Source: Nelumbo lutea
Taxonomy: Eukaryota > Streptophyta > Magnoliopsida > Proteales > Nelumbonaceae
Direction of reading: 5' to 3'
Assembly (NCBI GenBank): GCA_022828595.1
Contig: JAKGHH010000001.1
Location: 206,293,813-206,357,812 of the forward strand
Length of the DNA: 64,000 nucleotides
The notes beneath the pieces were generated by a model, which was not told where the DNA came from, searched no databases, and worked only from the letters and a program-made list of their open reading frames with translations. Made by a program: the position numbers and the translations under genes. Every line of letters begins with the position of its first letter. Positions within the stretch are counted from its first letter, which is position 1. Below are positions 1 through 11,755 of this stretch, piece by piece.

Positions 1-141
1 ACCGCTATAGAGGTTTTCTGAAACCTGAGCTGGCAGTCGAAACTATCGCCTTTATTAATGTTAAGCCAGCAGTTCTGTCTGATCGCCATTTAAAATATTT
101 TGAACCGTTTTGGATCAATCATCAAAGGCGGCGGTCTTCAT

Positions 142-420
142 CTAGGCCGATAGTCGATTAGGGGGGACCGCCAGCCTTTGATCATTTTTCTTGTACCTAG
201 TTCGATCCATCACCTGTAATGTTGGAATCGAAGTTACTGTGCTATCCATTGGCAGCAGAGATCCAATTTGAGCTTCAACCGCTCTAATAACTGATTCAGG
301 TCTAATGTGTGTAGCTTCCATGGCATATTTGCATATGGCTTTCCACAGATGCCATAGAGGATCGACTAAACAAGAAAACAACTTCAACCGCTTCTTGGCT
401 TTTCTACCACCAATCCTCAA
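142..420 (-). other. Open frame of unknown nature, possible exon
   Basis: A 92-codon minus-strand frame rich in Lys, Arg, Leu and Trp at its start (residues 5-40) and open to its stop. I do not recognise the protein. An AG acceptor-like site lies just upstream on the minus strand, and a GTGATG donor-like site falls inside, so it could be an exon of a gene running off the left edge. It could equally be chance or old transposon sequence. No domain is visible. Confidence 0.2.
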
Positions 421-1838
421 TCTAATCTTATAACCTCTATTTGAGTTCTACTCTTACAGAACGTCTAACCGGTCTATTGATCCAGAGTCTCTCTCCTATT
501 AGGTGTTTGATCAAATACTAGCACTCTTGGGTTTCTCCTAGGGATACAAGCACAACACTATCTGGGTTTCTCAGAAAATTGTAAATAGAAGCTCTACACC
601 TCTCTCATCCCCACAAATCCCACAAGAGAATGTGGAAGTCTCTCTAAAATCATTAAAGAAAAGGGCTATGTTAATTTGTTAATAGAGGTTGCTTCACTTC
701 ACCCTCCTTCCTACAAAATATATATATATATATATATAAACATATTAATTTAAAAGCTTAAACTATTAGATGAGATCCCCAAATAAGTATTTATTCTATA
801 GCATTAAAATAGAAGATGTGAGCCTCTCGTGGGTCTGAATTAATCCATGTGAAATATTCCCCTTTTGTATGGAGAGTTGGAAATAGAAGATCCAGCATGG
901 GCTTAATTTAAGGGTTGCATGTCTCCTCACCATGTTGGAGAAATGCTTTATTGGCGTCACATGAAGATTGACTTCGCGCAGGATCTCAAAGCACATCAAA
1001 CTAGTTTTAACTGATCATCTGGCAACCGTGGTCGCCGCTGATTCGTTCTCACTAAAAAAACGTCAAGTTTTAAATATTGATGCGATGAAATGAGTTCCAT
1101 AACCTCAATTTACGTACACACTATATTAAACACTTCACATTTATTTAAGACTACAAATACAAATATGTAGAGCACAAATCCTTGTATTTTATATTATTTT
1201 GTATATTTGTATTGTACATATTTGTATTTATATTTTTTTCAAACTGAGCCCATGGTACTAATAATACAAAAATTGTTACCAAAGAAAAGTAATACCAAAA
1301 TTCTTATTGGTGAAACGTGTAGGTGATTTATAGAAAAGTGTGTAGAATTTAGAAGCATTAGAGAATATCAACCTATTCAAGGACTTCACCTAACAGATTA
1401 AGCTTTTAGGTTGAATGGTTTTTTGAGATGGTATCAAAATCACTTTGATCAAGTGATTTAGTGTTGGATCCTCTTTATCCCATTATAATTAATTAAGTTT
1501 CAGCATAAATTATGGGAGAGCCTATGCAGAGCGCAGAGTTTAGTATTTTGTATTACTTTTATTGCATTTTTTCACTATATGTATTTATACTCTTTCCAGT
1601 CCAAAAGCCGGTTCTTATGACACACATATACGATGCGTTTATTTTCACTGATAAAGAAACTTGATTAAAGAGCAACCATCTGAGCAATACAATCCGGAAG
1701 TTGTCCCCCAGGCGGAAAACATGCATATTAATTATTGGGCTCTAGATAATTGTCTCCAAACCTTAATTAATATTTATGTGCATGGATTGATATATATCAA
1801 CATTCATGAAATTTTATTTTTGTCTATTGCTGTGCTTC
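421..1838. other. Intergenic AT-rich DNA, no gene seen
   Basis: No convincing coding region on either strand. It holds a short TA microsatellite near 717-738 and AT-rich unique-looking DNA. The right end is the 3' flank of the protease gene. Confidence 0.6.
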
Positions 1839-1844
1839 TTTATT
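1839..1844 (-). terminator. Possible polyadenylation signal of the protease gene
   Basis: AATAAA on the minus strand, about 43 bases past the stop codon of the aspartic protease gene. Position and sequence suit a plant poly(A) signal; there is no transcript evidence. Confidence 0.35.
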
Positions 1845-1886
1845 ATATAACCAAGATCATCATGATGATCCTCGGATTACTTGCCA

Positions 1887-4031
1887 TCAGCTACAACCAC
1901 CAGGGCGAAATCCTAACCTTCTTCCTGCCACATCATAGATAACCTCGTATGTCTTCTGTATTTGGTTCCCAAGTATGATCAGGTTTTGAGTGTTTTGGTT
2001 TCCAATGAAAGCCAAACAAACATGAGATGCGCTTTCAATATGAAGAAATCCAGATGGGTGCACGACGAGGTTGGCACCTCCTGCAAAATACAACACGATC
2101 TCTGGTACAACGATTTTGCTGTACCCGCTGAAGTCATAGCATGTGTCCAAGGGCGGCAATGGTGGTGCTACCGGATAGTTGGACATTGCTTGCTGGAACG
2201 CTAATTTCAGGGCTGCGTAGGCCGACGCTGCCAACCGAGTAAAGGTAGTACCAGAGTCTACAATGGGTGGTAGGACAGACGTGAAGGCTGACGATGGGAT
2301 GGACAAAACCTGTCCATTAACACTTATACCTATCAGTTGGACGAAGTAGAAACTAGGTACCAGATTGGCTACTGATAACAATGGTGTGTATGTCACTTGG
2401 GAGGAGGCACCTGTTTGGGCCCCAAATGCCAAGAATCCGGTTGAGCTTCTTGTTGACGGGAGACAGTAGGAAAATAGCTTTCCATACTTGTTAGCAGTTT
2501 GAGACACCATAGAGAGTTCATCGGGTCCTAGCCCTAGAAGCCCCGCTGCACGTGAGAAGGTCCCACTATTGTTCAGGCCACAGCCAAACAGAAAACTAGG
2601 AAACACATCAGAGGCTGTCAACTTCAGTGTTTCGCTTGCAAAGATTCCTTCAGAGATGGATTTATCGGCATATTGTATGCTATAGATACAGGTGGAGCTA
2701 CAGGACTGAGTGTTGCCGGTGGCCGTGAAAACACGGGAGCACTCGGCTGAGCGACATGGGATGCTGGAGAAAGAGGATGACAAGGATGGATCAAAGAGGG
2801 GTTCAACTTGTGGATAGCAGTTAACACATGGTTTACATTGGACCCAGGTGAGATCACTACCAGTGTCAAAATCCAATGATAGAGTTTGCATCGGCGTGCC
2901 AAATCCAATGGTAACGTAGAAAATGGATCCATAAGGAAGGAGAGGATTGGCAGGGATTGCAACTTTATTGGGAAATTCTCCTTGTAAACGCTTGGAAAAT
3001 CTAGACCAGATGAAGTTCAGACGAAGTTGGTCTTGGACAAAGATTTGGTGAGAAGTAATTAGACTTGTGTTCTTCCCCAGGCTTAGTGTTGAACAAGGCC
3101 CATTTTTGTGAACAATCTGCAGCATTCTGGAACTATTGAGACCTGATAACATTGGAAATTAATAATAAAACAACCACAACTGATCAGATTTTAGTAATGA
3201 GACAATGCAACTACTGGAATATTGACCAATAACTCATCAGCCACACACGAGAGTCTAGCTAGTAAATAAGACCTCCACAAAGCTAACCTAGCTCCCACCC
3301 AGAAACCTGTCCAAATCTGCTAATTACCTATTAACTAGCAAACACGTACAATGATTAAGAAACGCAGGAAATTAAAATATATATGACAAACATGCAGACT
3401 CGATCAGTACTCCCAGACAAGACCCTATTGGCTATCTCTACCTATAAAACCAGATCCAGAACTTAACCGATTATATTGTTAATATATACTGTCCCCACTC
3501 CCAATTATACCCGATTACATCTATAATTACTTTCAATATAAAATAGTGTTCTTTTAACTAAACAGTCTATGAAATTTAGCTTCAGAGTAAGTGTAATAAA
3601 AATTGCAAATAAACCGTGAGTTTGAAATAGCAAAAAGCCAAAAACGGGTCCCAAGCCGATTATAATTGGAATAGAAAACTCAGAACTAGAATCGGTATAA
3701 TTGATTCGGTTCGGTTCGGTTCGGTTCTACTGGATAGAGCCAATTAATTGACAGCCCTATAGCGATGTTGTATTCATAATTGAAACCTTGTGGGTCACCT
3801 AAAAAGAATCCCGTAGCAACACCACAGAGAGTCAGAGATCTGACAAGTGACAACCCTATATCAGCTAGCATATTTGCTAGGATCAGTTTATTTACCTTGA
3901 GTGAAGGGGGAACAAGTTGTTGTTGGTAGTAGTGAAGAAATCATAATTTCCAATCTCTCGCCTCCAGAGGCATCCACCGTACAGAGAAGGAGAAGAAGTG
4001 AAGCGAGGAAAGGAATGTGGTTGATGGCCAT
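1887..4031 (-). CDS. Nepenthesin-like aspartic protease, peptidase family A1, two exons
   Basis: Predicted secreted endopeptidase of the plant A1B (nepenthesin/CDR1-like) group, 463 residues. Exon 1 is 3896-4031 and exon 2 is 1887-3142; the 753-base intron has GTAAAT donor and CAG acceptor, and a Gly codon is split across it. Exon 1 starts MAINHIPFLASLLLLLC, a clear signal peptide. A prosegment with the IVHKNGPC motif follows (residues about 54-62). Catalytic Asp 138 lies in DTGSDLTWVQC and Asp 341 in VDSGTTFTRL. The Cys-rich nepenthesin insert spans about 147-195 and the flap Tyr is near 203 (YADKS). The length and motif order match plant relatives such as At5g10770. An ATG at 3152 extends the frame upstream but lies in the intron and lacks the signal peptide, so I rejected it as the start. 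No GPI signal is seen at the C-terminus. The natural substrate cannot be inferred. Confidence 0.9.
3700..3760 (-). repeat. GGTTC-type microsatellite and MITE-like end in the protease intron
   Basis: A TTCGG run of about four units (3706-3727) is followed by a sequence that reads TAGGGCTGTCAA on the minus strand. That is a common terminus of small non-autonomous hAT elements. The matching second terminus is not clear, so this is probably a truncated MITE within the protease intron. Confidence 0.35.
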
Positions 4032-4226
4032 GGATGAATATAATTGTGGTCTTTTGATATTGCAGACGCTGGTGGTTGTGGTGCTGATGATAGTACTGAA
4101 GCTGTTGGTGGTAAGTAAAAATGAGACAAATATCAGCAGCAGCAGTAATGGTTTGTTCTGCTCTACTCTATTCTACAAGGCCAAATTAACAAACTTGGCT
4201 TGTTATCAGGGGAACATATGGGCCAG

Positions 4227-4233
4227 TTATATA
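4227..4233 (-). promoter_or_regulatory. Candidate TATA box of the protease gene
   Basis: TATATAA on the minus strand, about 196 bases before the ATG at 4031. This would give a 5' leader of roughly 165 bases. Inferred from position only. Confidence 0.35.
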
Positions 4234-4371
4234 GAGATTGCTCGACAAGTCCTCGGGCAGGGCAGCTGAGTGTGTTAATGGGTCTTTTGACTATCCAGAT
4301 ACCCAACATACCCAATCATGCTTAATTAATAAGATATTGGAAGAAAGGTAGATATTAAATCATCTATACCA

Positions 4372-4675
4372 AGGTTTTAAAAACCCATTTAGAAACAGCT
4401 TTGGCCATCGTTTTAAGGTCAGTGGTTCAACCATTCGGTCTAAATGGATCAATCCGTGACTTTTTAAAAAATGAAAAAAAAAATTAAAATAATGAAATAA
4501 TCAAAAAACTATTCACTGGGTCAAATGGTTTGGTAATTCAAGCGTCTGGGTCAGTGGTTTGATGACCAAATCAGCAGTTTTTTTTTTTTGGAAATTTTTG
4601 GTTCAAGCAAAAAACAGAACTCGATAACTGGCCAATTCCCAGGTTAAACGTTCCAGTCTGATTTTTAAAATAGTG
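4372..4675. mobile_element. 304-bp MITE with 10-bp target duplication
   Basis: Both sides carry the same 10-mer ATCTATACCA (4362-4371 and 4676-4685). The ends form imperfect inverted repeats: AGGTTTTAAAAACC at the left and CACTATTTTAAAAATC reading in from the right. There is no coding capacity. The duplication length suits a Mutator-like MITE, but the family is inferred. Confidence 0.6.
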
Positions 4676-5354
4676 ATCTATACCATATATATAGAGGGTA
4701 TTTGTCTTGGTTTTGGCACAGGTCATAAAAGTTCAAATTGATTATATAATATTAACAGAATATAAATATTCTTGAAATCCATATAAGGAGAATAGACTTA
4801 ATTTTGGTGTATAATGAAGTTTGAATATTAGAGGGTCTATTTGTTTGCAACAAAGTCTGAATTGGATACAAATTTTTCACTGAGGCAAAAGTTGCGCTTT
4901 TTGTTTAATTTACACTCATTGTAAGCGTAAATTTTGCATACTGGTGCACAATACCTTCCTTCCAGATTGGTTATCTGAGAATCACATCATTTTACTTCTA
5001 AACATATAAGACAATAAATCTAAAGAGGAATTATACCAGAATTTACACAGCCCACTACTTTGCACTCCCCAGCATTTACACCAGTGCAAATGAAATTAAT
5101 ATGCAGACAAATTAATAGAGTTATTATTTTATATAAATCTCCATTTCGTTTGATAGAAATTAAATAAGAGAGACAGAAAATTGAGGGGGGAGATTTTGAA
5201 AATTCATCAATTTCCATATAATATACTTGATGAAAATTAATAAATATATAATACAAGGACCCGACCCGGTTACAATCTCAATAGAGTTGCCACCCGAACC
5301 ATTAGTTTTTTTTTTTTTTTTTCGATCATCTAATGACGTGGTAACTTTAAACCA

Positions 5355-5457
5355 GAGTTCAAATCTGCGCCCCACAAGGGGAGCTCCACAATGTCCCACA
5401 GCACATCCCCGCAGCAGGATTGTGTTGTGGGATGTTGTGGGGCGCAGATGTGAACTC
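5355..5457. repeat. Short inverted repeat, 23-bp arms
   Basis: Arms 5355-5377 and 5435-5457 are complementary at 22 of 23 positions, and a further partly complementary stretch lies in the loop. A long T run (about 5308-5322) lies to the left. It looks like the core of a small fold-back element. Confidence 0.55.
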
Positions 5458-5893
5458 CTTTAACCAACATATACATCATCGCCCACCAAAATCCATGGCA
5501 TTTTGAATCAACATGCTGGGAAATCACAAATCAATAGCTGATAAATCAGGAAAATGATTCATTAATTATAACAACTGATTCATTAAAAACATTAAGCGTG
5601 CTTCAAATCCATTCTATCAGCTTTCAAAAAAAAAAAAAAAAATCCACTCCTTACAACAAAAAAATTGAAGTTGACTTCTTTTCTTTAAAAACCATGCGCT
5701 CCTGTATCTGAATTTCTCCTCCTGTCATGCAGAAATGCGTACGTTTAGACATATCCCTTTTGTTTATATAAGCTAAGAAAAGGCCACAACATTAATTTAA
5801 GAAATTGGAATAACTTTCCTTATCACAAATCTCAACTGTATCTTGTTTATTATTAAGGGAAAAATCCTTATTAGTATCTTGTAATTTGGGTTT

Positions 5894-6380
5894 AGTGTCA
5901 TTTTTGTCCCCCAAATTTTAAAATGCGATAATTTAGTATTCGAATTTTCAAAATGTGATAATTTAGTAGTCATTAACTAGTTGTTAATTAGCTATTAAGT
6001 GACATTTTAAAAGATACAAATGTCCTTCGAGTATCATCTAATTTTCTTTATTAACTATTTAAACATTGACAAAAAAAATTAATAGTCCTAAATCCTTGCC
6101 TCTTCTATTCAAGAAAGTTGGGGTCACTATAATGCCCACTTAAACCTAACCCCAACTTTCTTGAATGGAAGAACTAAGGATTTGGGACTGTTAATTTTTT
6201 GCTAACATTTAGATAGTTGATAAAGAAAATTAAATCACACTCGAAGGGCATTTGTATCATTTTCAAGTGTCATTTAATGGCAGGTTAACTGTTGATTAAT
6301 GACAGATACTGGATTGTCACATTTTGAAAGTTCAGATATTGAATTGTGGCATTTTAAAGTTTAAGGACCAAAATGGCACT
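5894..6380. repeat. Long near-palindromic fold-back element
   Basis: The left arm 5894-6123 and right arm 6150-6380 are imperfect reverse complements along about 230 bases, with a 26-base loop. Weaker complementarity continues outward for perhaps 25 bases each side. There is no open frame. The arm ends read AGTGTCATTTTTGTCC and AGTGCCATTTTGGTCC inward, a sequence style common in plant MITEs. A transcript across it would fold into one long hairpin. Confidence 0.75.
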
Positions 6381-6409
6381 AGGCACAAAGTACAAAAGTA
6401 ATCTATCAA

Positions 6410-7483
6410 CTTCAACTTCAACCATTAAGGTAAACCGCTATATAAACTTATTTATTAAATAATAAAAGAAATAATTAGCTTTTCAGTATAGCCATTTCAA
6501 CAGTTATTTATAGGCCACAAACCGTACAACAAATCATCTGTACCCTTTAGCATTGCAAAAACACACACTCCCCGTTCTTTTGGGGTTGTTTGGTATCAAT
6601 AACGTTTATAAACGTGCGCCATATACCCATATAAGCCAAACAGTAAAAAATTGGTTTTGAAAATATTAAAATTAGTGGTTTTTTAGTAAACGAATTATTT
6701 GATTTTCAAGAGAGCTCAACCAAATAACTTTTTAGGGCAATGGGATCTTCTCCTCGCAAATGGGTGTTTTACAGGCACATCCACCGTGCATTGAAAATAT
6801 CTTTCGTGAATAATAACAAATAAGTACGGGAGATATTCCCAATGTATGATAGGATGTGTGTGTGTGAGGCGCCTCACACCATGTCTATAATGCTGAACTG
6901 ACACCATTTCTTCAAAAAGCTACATTGATACCAAACACCATCTCTGTCTATTGGTATAGTAGTTTTGAAGTTTCATTTAGGAAAAATTAAGATAAATTGA
7001 CCTCTGTGTTTTCTGGAAAACACTTAAGCCTCCCTTTTAATTTGACCTCTACAAAAATCTCCCTTCACATTTCAAATAATATGTAAACATATCCCTTCTA
7101 TTAATTGTCCTTATATGGAAAATCACGTTAAAGTTATGAAAATCCTATTTTTGTTTATGAGAAATTTTATTGAAATGAAGATTTATGAATTATTTCCATA
7201 AAAGTAATTATTCACGTTATTTAAGTGGATTAAATCGTTCACTTCATCAAGTGAACAACAAACGCCAAATTGAGGTTGAACTTAAACCTCCCATTTAAGT
7301 AGAAACACCATACTCAAGTGATTTATTGTTCACTAAATTAAGTGAACAAAGATCTCAAGTTGGGTGAATTTTAACTTCCCTTATTAGTAAAAACACTATT
7401 CTTTATTCATTTTGTAAAGATAGAAATTAACACCATACTCAAGCAAACTAATACCGAACAATTAATGGTATTCACAGGGGTAT
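6410..7483. other. AT-rich DNA without a recognised gene
   Basis: No coding signal. Around 6985-7080 it resembles plant repeat ends of the type that also appears just right of Gypsy-1 (about 16860-16905, inverted) and near 40830-40915. Gypsy-1 may therefore have inserted into an older MITE-like repeat. Confidence 0.4.
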
Positions 7484-8122
7484 TGTTGATGCTCGGTTTG
7501 ACCAAGGACAATAAAGTAAATTCATTTCCAAGCTTCAAATGAGTCCCGAAGGCTTTGAGGGTTCAAAGAAGATTAGCCGAGGCCGAGGACAGGAAATCAA
7601 GGAGAATCGCTCCTTCAGATATTAGACTGAAGAAGCCGAGGACTAATACTGAGAAGGACTTCCGAGGGAAGAGGAAGTACTGTTTCCATATTGATGAATC
7701 TACAAGGGAGAAGGTGTCAGAGGCCTCAAGTGAGAATCCAAGGCGAGGACTCCAACAGTCAAGTTAGTATGTGTGCAAGGTAAGAAGAGAGTCTGGACCG
7801 GAGGGGTCCAGACGAGGTCTCAGATAATGCCAAGTCCTTAGAGGAGAGAGCACTTAGAGATCACAAAGATTTCGAATCCCTTACCTCATGAGGGTGCCTT
7901 GTATTTATAGTCGGAGTTGCCAAGGGGTAGTTGGGTTCAGATGGTCTAGACGCGAGTCGTACGAGGGCCTGGCAAGATGTTTTGCTAGAGCCACATGGCG
8001 CCCTACAACTGGGTCCACCTAGTCCGCGTCAGGTAACCCTGAGCATCCTCTTGGTGAGCCTAAGCTAGCGCCCTCTATTCAACATGCATTAGCCTTGTAC
8101 AGGGCAGCCAAATGTGCCTACA
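7484..8122 (-). repeat. Gypsy-1 3' LTR
   Basis: A 639-bp repeat whose ends read TG...CA. It matches 14242-14375 plus 16334-16822 along its length. On the minus strand it has a TATAAATA box at 7902-7909. A purine-rich tract (GTGGGGGCAAGTGA, minus) abuts it at 8123-8136. Confidence 0.88.
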
Positions 8123-8560
8123 TCACTTGCCCCCACTGTCGAGGCCGAGGTGGGGGTCCAGAAGGGGCCTCGGGTTTGATCAAAGGGAGTGTCGATATTG
8201 GTAGGTGCCATCGGGCTTGTTCAGCGGAGTGTACCCTGCAATGTTGTCGGCTTCGGCTTGGGAGCCCGAGGTGGAGGGGGCCCGGCTGAGTTGAGTCAGT
8301 GCCTTGCACTCGCACGGTGACGTTTTGGAACCATACACGGTATGGGATTTGCGGTCTGGCATGCCGGGGTCATGCTTGATATGGGTCTGGCACGAGTGAG
8401 CGAGGTGATCCTCTCGAGAGATCGCTTCCGAATGATGCAGAGCAAGCCACAAACTATCCACGACAAGGGGCTGTCCCACTTAGTTGTGGTAAGCTTTATT
8501 CCTCATGCTTTGTCTTTTGGTTCTTTCTTTGTTATAGTCCTTACTGATGACTTGTTGTAG

Positions 8561-9087
8561 GACTGTCTTCACTTCGTCAGTCTGGGAGACCAGATGAGCC
8601 TTACCTTGGCGCACCTGGGCAAGCTCGAGAAGGAGAAGGAGAAGCTCTAGTCTGTTGTCACCGCTGCTGAGGACAAGCGGGACACTTTCAGGAAGGCCCA
8701 CAAAGATGAACAATTGCTCTGGGCAAAGTTGGAGGCCGACCTGAAGGCAACACAGGCCCAACTCATCCAGGAGCAAGAGTCGAGGGTCTGCCTTGATAGC
8801 ATTGTCATAGAGGCTGAGCAGCGGGCAACCCAGGCCAAGAGGCGTGCTAATGAGGCTGAGGCGGAGAAGAGGGCTGCGGAGGCGATGACCGAGATGGAGA
8901 AGCAGGCGGATATGGCAACGGCCAAGGTAGTGGGGGCCTTTAAGAAATCACTCGAATACCAGCAAGCGTTGCCTTGTAGGTGATGCCTGATTTTGACATT
9001 GAGGGGTTGAAGGTGATTCCCGACTCCCCCAGAGAGACTCAGGCTACTAAGGACTCTGCCCTCCCCCCGGTTGGCGGTGAAGCGTAG
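8561..9087 (+). pseudogene. Remnant of the antisense extra gene of Gypsy-1 (coiled-coil part)
   Basis: Plus-strand frame opposite to the element's own genes. It is dominated by Glu, Ala, Lys and Arg heptads typical of a coiled coil (clearest at 8714-8950). An intron-like segment precedes it: GTAAGC donor near 8490 and TTGTTGTAG acceptor ending at 8560, at the same place as intron 2 of the Gypsy-2 copy. A TAG interrupts the frame near 8650, and the frame shifts near 8980 before an acidic tail ending at 9087. The N-terminal Transposase_28-like domain and its promoter are absent. Confidence 0.6.
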
Positions 9088-9899
9088 TGGGGTTCTTCCT
9101 GCTTTTGTTTTTTCTTATTTTTTATGAGTAAATGTTCTCGGTCTCCAAGGTCGTAAGTTCTTTGTAAACGCTTATATTGAATAGAATGAAAAATACAAGC
9201 ATTTTTTGTACGATGTGTTCAAAAAATGGCTCATAATGGCTCGCTTTAGGTACTTGCTCGCTTTAGATTATTGAGGGGGTCGAGGCCGAGGCATAGGTAT
9301 GAGACCAAGGTGCAACTTGCTTGGCTCATTTTCCTCCCAAGTGTTTATTTAGGCTAGGCCGAGGTGGTGTGCTGAAGTATGGGAGGGAGGCTAAGGTTGA
9401 GATGTAGCTCGCCTGGATAGTCTCTTTCCTAAGTGGTTACTTCGGCGAGGCCAAGGTGGCGCTCTAGGGAGGTCAGGGTCTTGGGCCGAGGCGAACTACT
9501 GAGTTATTCCGAGTTGCTATTTTTTAACCGTGCTAAGTTTATACACCAGGAGGCCATTCGCCACCGACGAGGTATTTCCTGCCCCCCATTGCCTGAGGGA
9601 AAGGGCCAGGGAGGTCCATTTCTCACTTGGCGAAGGGCCAGGGGCTGTTGAGAGCCGAGAGGGTTGTGGCCAACTGATGGCAAGGGTTGGCATGCCTATG
9701 GAAGTACCCTTGCCTTAGTATTTTTTGGGCTAGGGCTCAGCCGTCGAGGTGGTTACTGCAGATGCATTCGTGAATTTCTCAGAGCATGTACTCGCCCTCC
9801 TCCTGATGGAGGCATCAAAGGTAAGGTAGGGTGAAGGATCTCCTGTACAACTTTCCTTCCAACAAGGTGTAGTGGGCTGCCTGACATCAAAGTCTCTTG
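9088..9899. other. Non-coding part of Gypsy-1 between the antisense gene and RNase H
   Basis: GC-rich degraded element sequence. In the related Gypsy-2 the integrase lies in the corresponding interval. Here none of the HHCC or DDE motifs can be found, so the integrase appears deleted. Confidence 0.5.
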
Positions 9900-11755
9900 G
9901 CTTCGTTCCTATTGTCGGGCAACCATTTTGTTAGTAGAAAGTCGATGATAGGGTCCATCCATGACGATTCGACCTCTATTGGAAGTACTTAGGCTTCTTC
10001 TATAGAGATCTGAGGTATCTTCTCTACGCAGACAGTGCGGCTGAGGGCTACATCCGAGGTGCCTGTCAACTTGGAAAGGGCATTGGCTCTTGTATTCTCA
10101 GCTCGCAGGACCTATTGTAGGGAGAAGCACTAGAAGTGGTTGGCTAGTTCTTGAACTTTTGCGAGGTACTTGGACATGATTTGATCTCTTGCCTCATACT
10201 CGCTGTTGACTTGGTTCACTACCAGTTATGAGTCGTTGAAGGCTTCGACGTATAAGGAGCCGAGGTCCCTGACAAGTTGCAAAGAAGCGAGCAGGGCCTC
10301 GTACTCGGCTATGTTGTTGGATGCCGGGAAGTAGAACCTTAGTGCATACTCAATGACTACATCATCTGGGTGAGGAGGATGAGTCCTGCTCCGCTCCCTT
10401 TGGTGTTGGATGAACCATCAACAAAGTGTTTCCATTTGGGGTGGGACTCCTCAGTCGGGTGGTCCCCTTCAACATCTTCAGGGGCTCGATTGAGGGTCTG
10501 GCTAAAAGTGCATTCTGCTATGAAGTCTGCTAGGGCTTGTGCTTTGATAGCGGACCTCGGTTGAATTGTATATCAATTTTAGACAGCTCGATGGTCCATT
10601 TAGTCAAGCGCCCTAAGGTTTCGGGTTTGGTGAGGACAGCCCTAAGGGGCTGGTTTGTTAGGTATTCTATAGTATGAGCTTGAAAATATGGTCTAAGCTT
10701 TCTAGCCGAGACTACGAGGGCGAAGGCCAATTTCTCCACCTTGGGATACCTGGTTTCGGCATCGCAGAGGACCTTACTAATATAGTATATTGGCTTCTGC
10801 GTTCCATCTTCCTTTATCAGAATTGAGCTGAATGCCTCGTCCCCAGACAATAAGTATAGATACAAGGTTTCTCCTAGGGCTGGCCGAGCAAGGAGGGGAG
10901 GTGAGGTGAGGTATACCTTTAGCTCGTCAAAGGCGCGCTGACATTTCTTTATCCATTGAAAATCCTTCAACTTTTTTATGGCACGGAAGAAGGGAAGGCA
11001 GCAGTCGACCGACTTTGACATGAAGCGTTTGAGAGAAGTTATCTGGCCAGTGAGTCTCTGAGCTTCCTTCACTAACCGAGGGCATGCTATGTCCAGTATG
11101 GCTTGTATCTTGTCAAGGCTGGCCTCAATGCCTCTTTGAGCAATGATGAAGCCTAAGAAATTGCCTGAGGTGACGCTGAAGGCAAACTTGCTAGGATTAA
11201 GCTTCATGTTGAACTTCCTCATGGTATCAAAGGTTTTGGCTAGGTCTGAGGTGTGCATCTCGGCTTTCAGGCTCTTCACCACCATATCATCTACATAGGC
11301 TTCGACGTTTGAACACCTTGTTGACGAAGAGTTGGTAGGTGGCCCCTGCATTTTTGAGGCAAAAGCATTACTTTGTAGCAGTAAGTGTCGTGATCGGTGA
11401 TAAAAGAGGTATTCTCCTCGTCCTCTAGGTGCATCTTTATTTGGTTGTATCCAAAGAAGACATCCATGAAGCTGAGTAGCTCTTACCCTGTAGTGGCATT
11501 GATGAGGTGGTTTATCCTCGGCAAAGGAAAAATGTCTTTAGGGCAGGCTTGGTTAAGGTTTGTGAAGTCAATACAGATCCGCCATTTCCCATTATCTTTC
11601 CTTACCAAAACCACATTTGACAACCAGTTAGGGTAGTATACCTCTAGGATGAAGCTAGTGTCGAGTAGCTTGCCAACTTCCTCTCCTATATCCTTCCAAC
11701 ACTCTAGTGCAAAGTTCCTCTTCTTTTGTCGAACTGGCCTAGAGCTTAGGTCCAT
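9900..11755 (-). pseudogene. Gypsy-1 reverse transcriptase and RNase H remnants
   Basis: Minus-strand polyprotein pieces. An RT N-terminal part (11483-11755) carries the CIDFTNLNQACPKD motif. A second frame (10530-11351) carries the YVDDMVVKS catalytic motif, the palm and connection regions, and an RNase H domain (SGDEAF...YYISKVL). Further down, about 9900-10530 resembles a second, plant-type RNase H (VDGSSN, YEALLASL), an arrangement known from Tat-lineage elements. A frameshift separates the RT pieces and several stops break the second RNase H. Confidence 0.8.

Noticed and set aside
2624..2962. Minus-strand 112-codon frame within the protease gene
   Set aside because: Shadow frame of the aspartic protease exon, Pro/Ser-rich with no motif.
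3901..4269. Plus-strand frame of 122 codons with a hydrophobic run, possible membrane protein
   Set aside because: It is the reverse strand of exon 1 and leader of the protease gene; the hydrophobic run has no family support.
5227..5527. Overlapping frames on both strands around 5.2-5.5 kb
   Set aside because: They run through a T run and the 23-bp inverted repeat and have no coding features.
8095..8479. Several overlapping frames on both strands with GC-rich codons
   Set aside because: Frames are incompatible, lack motifs and overlap the Gypsy-1 LTR edge and intron-like remnant of the antisense gene.
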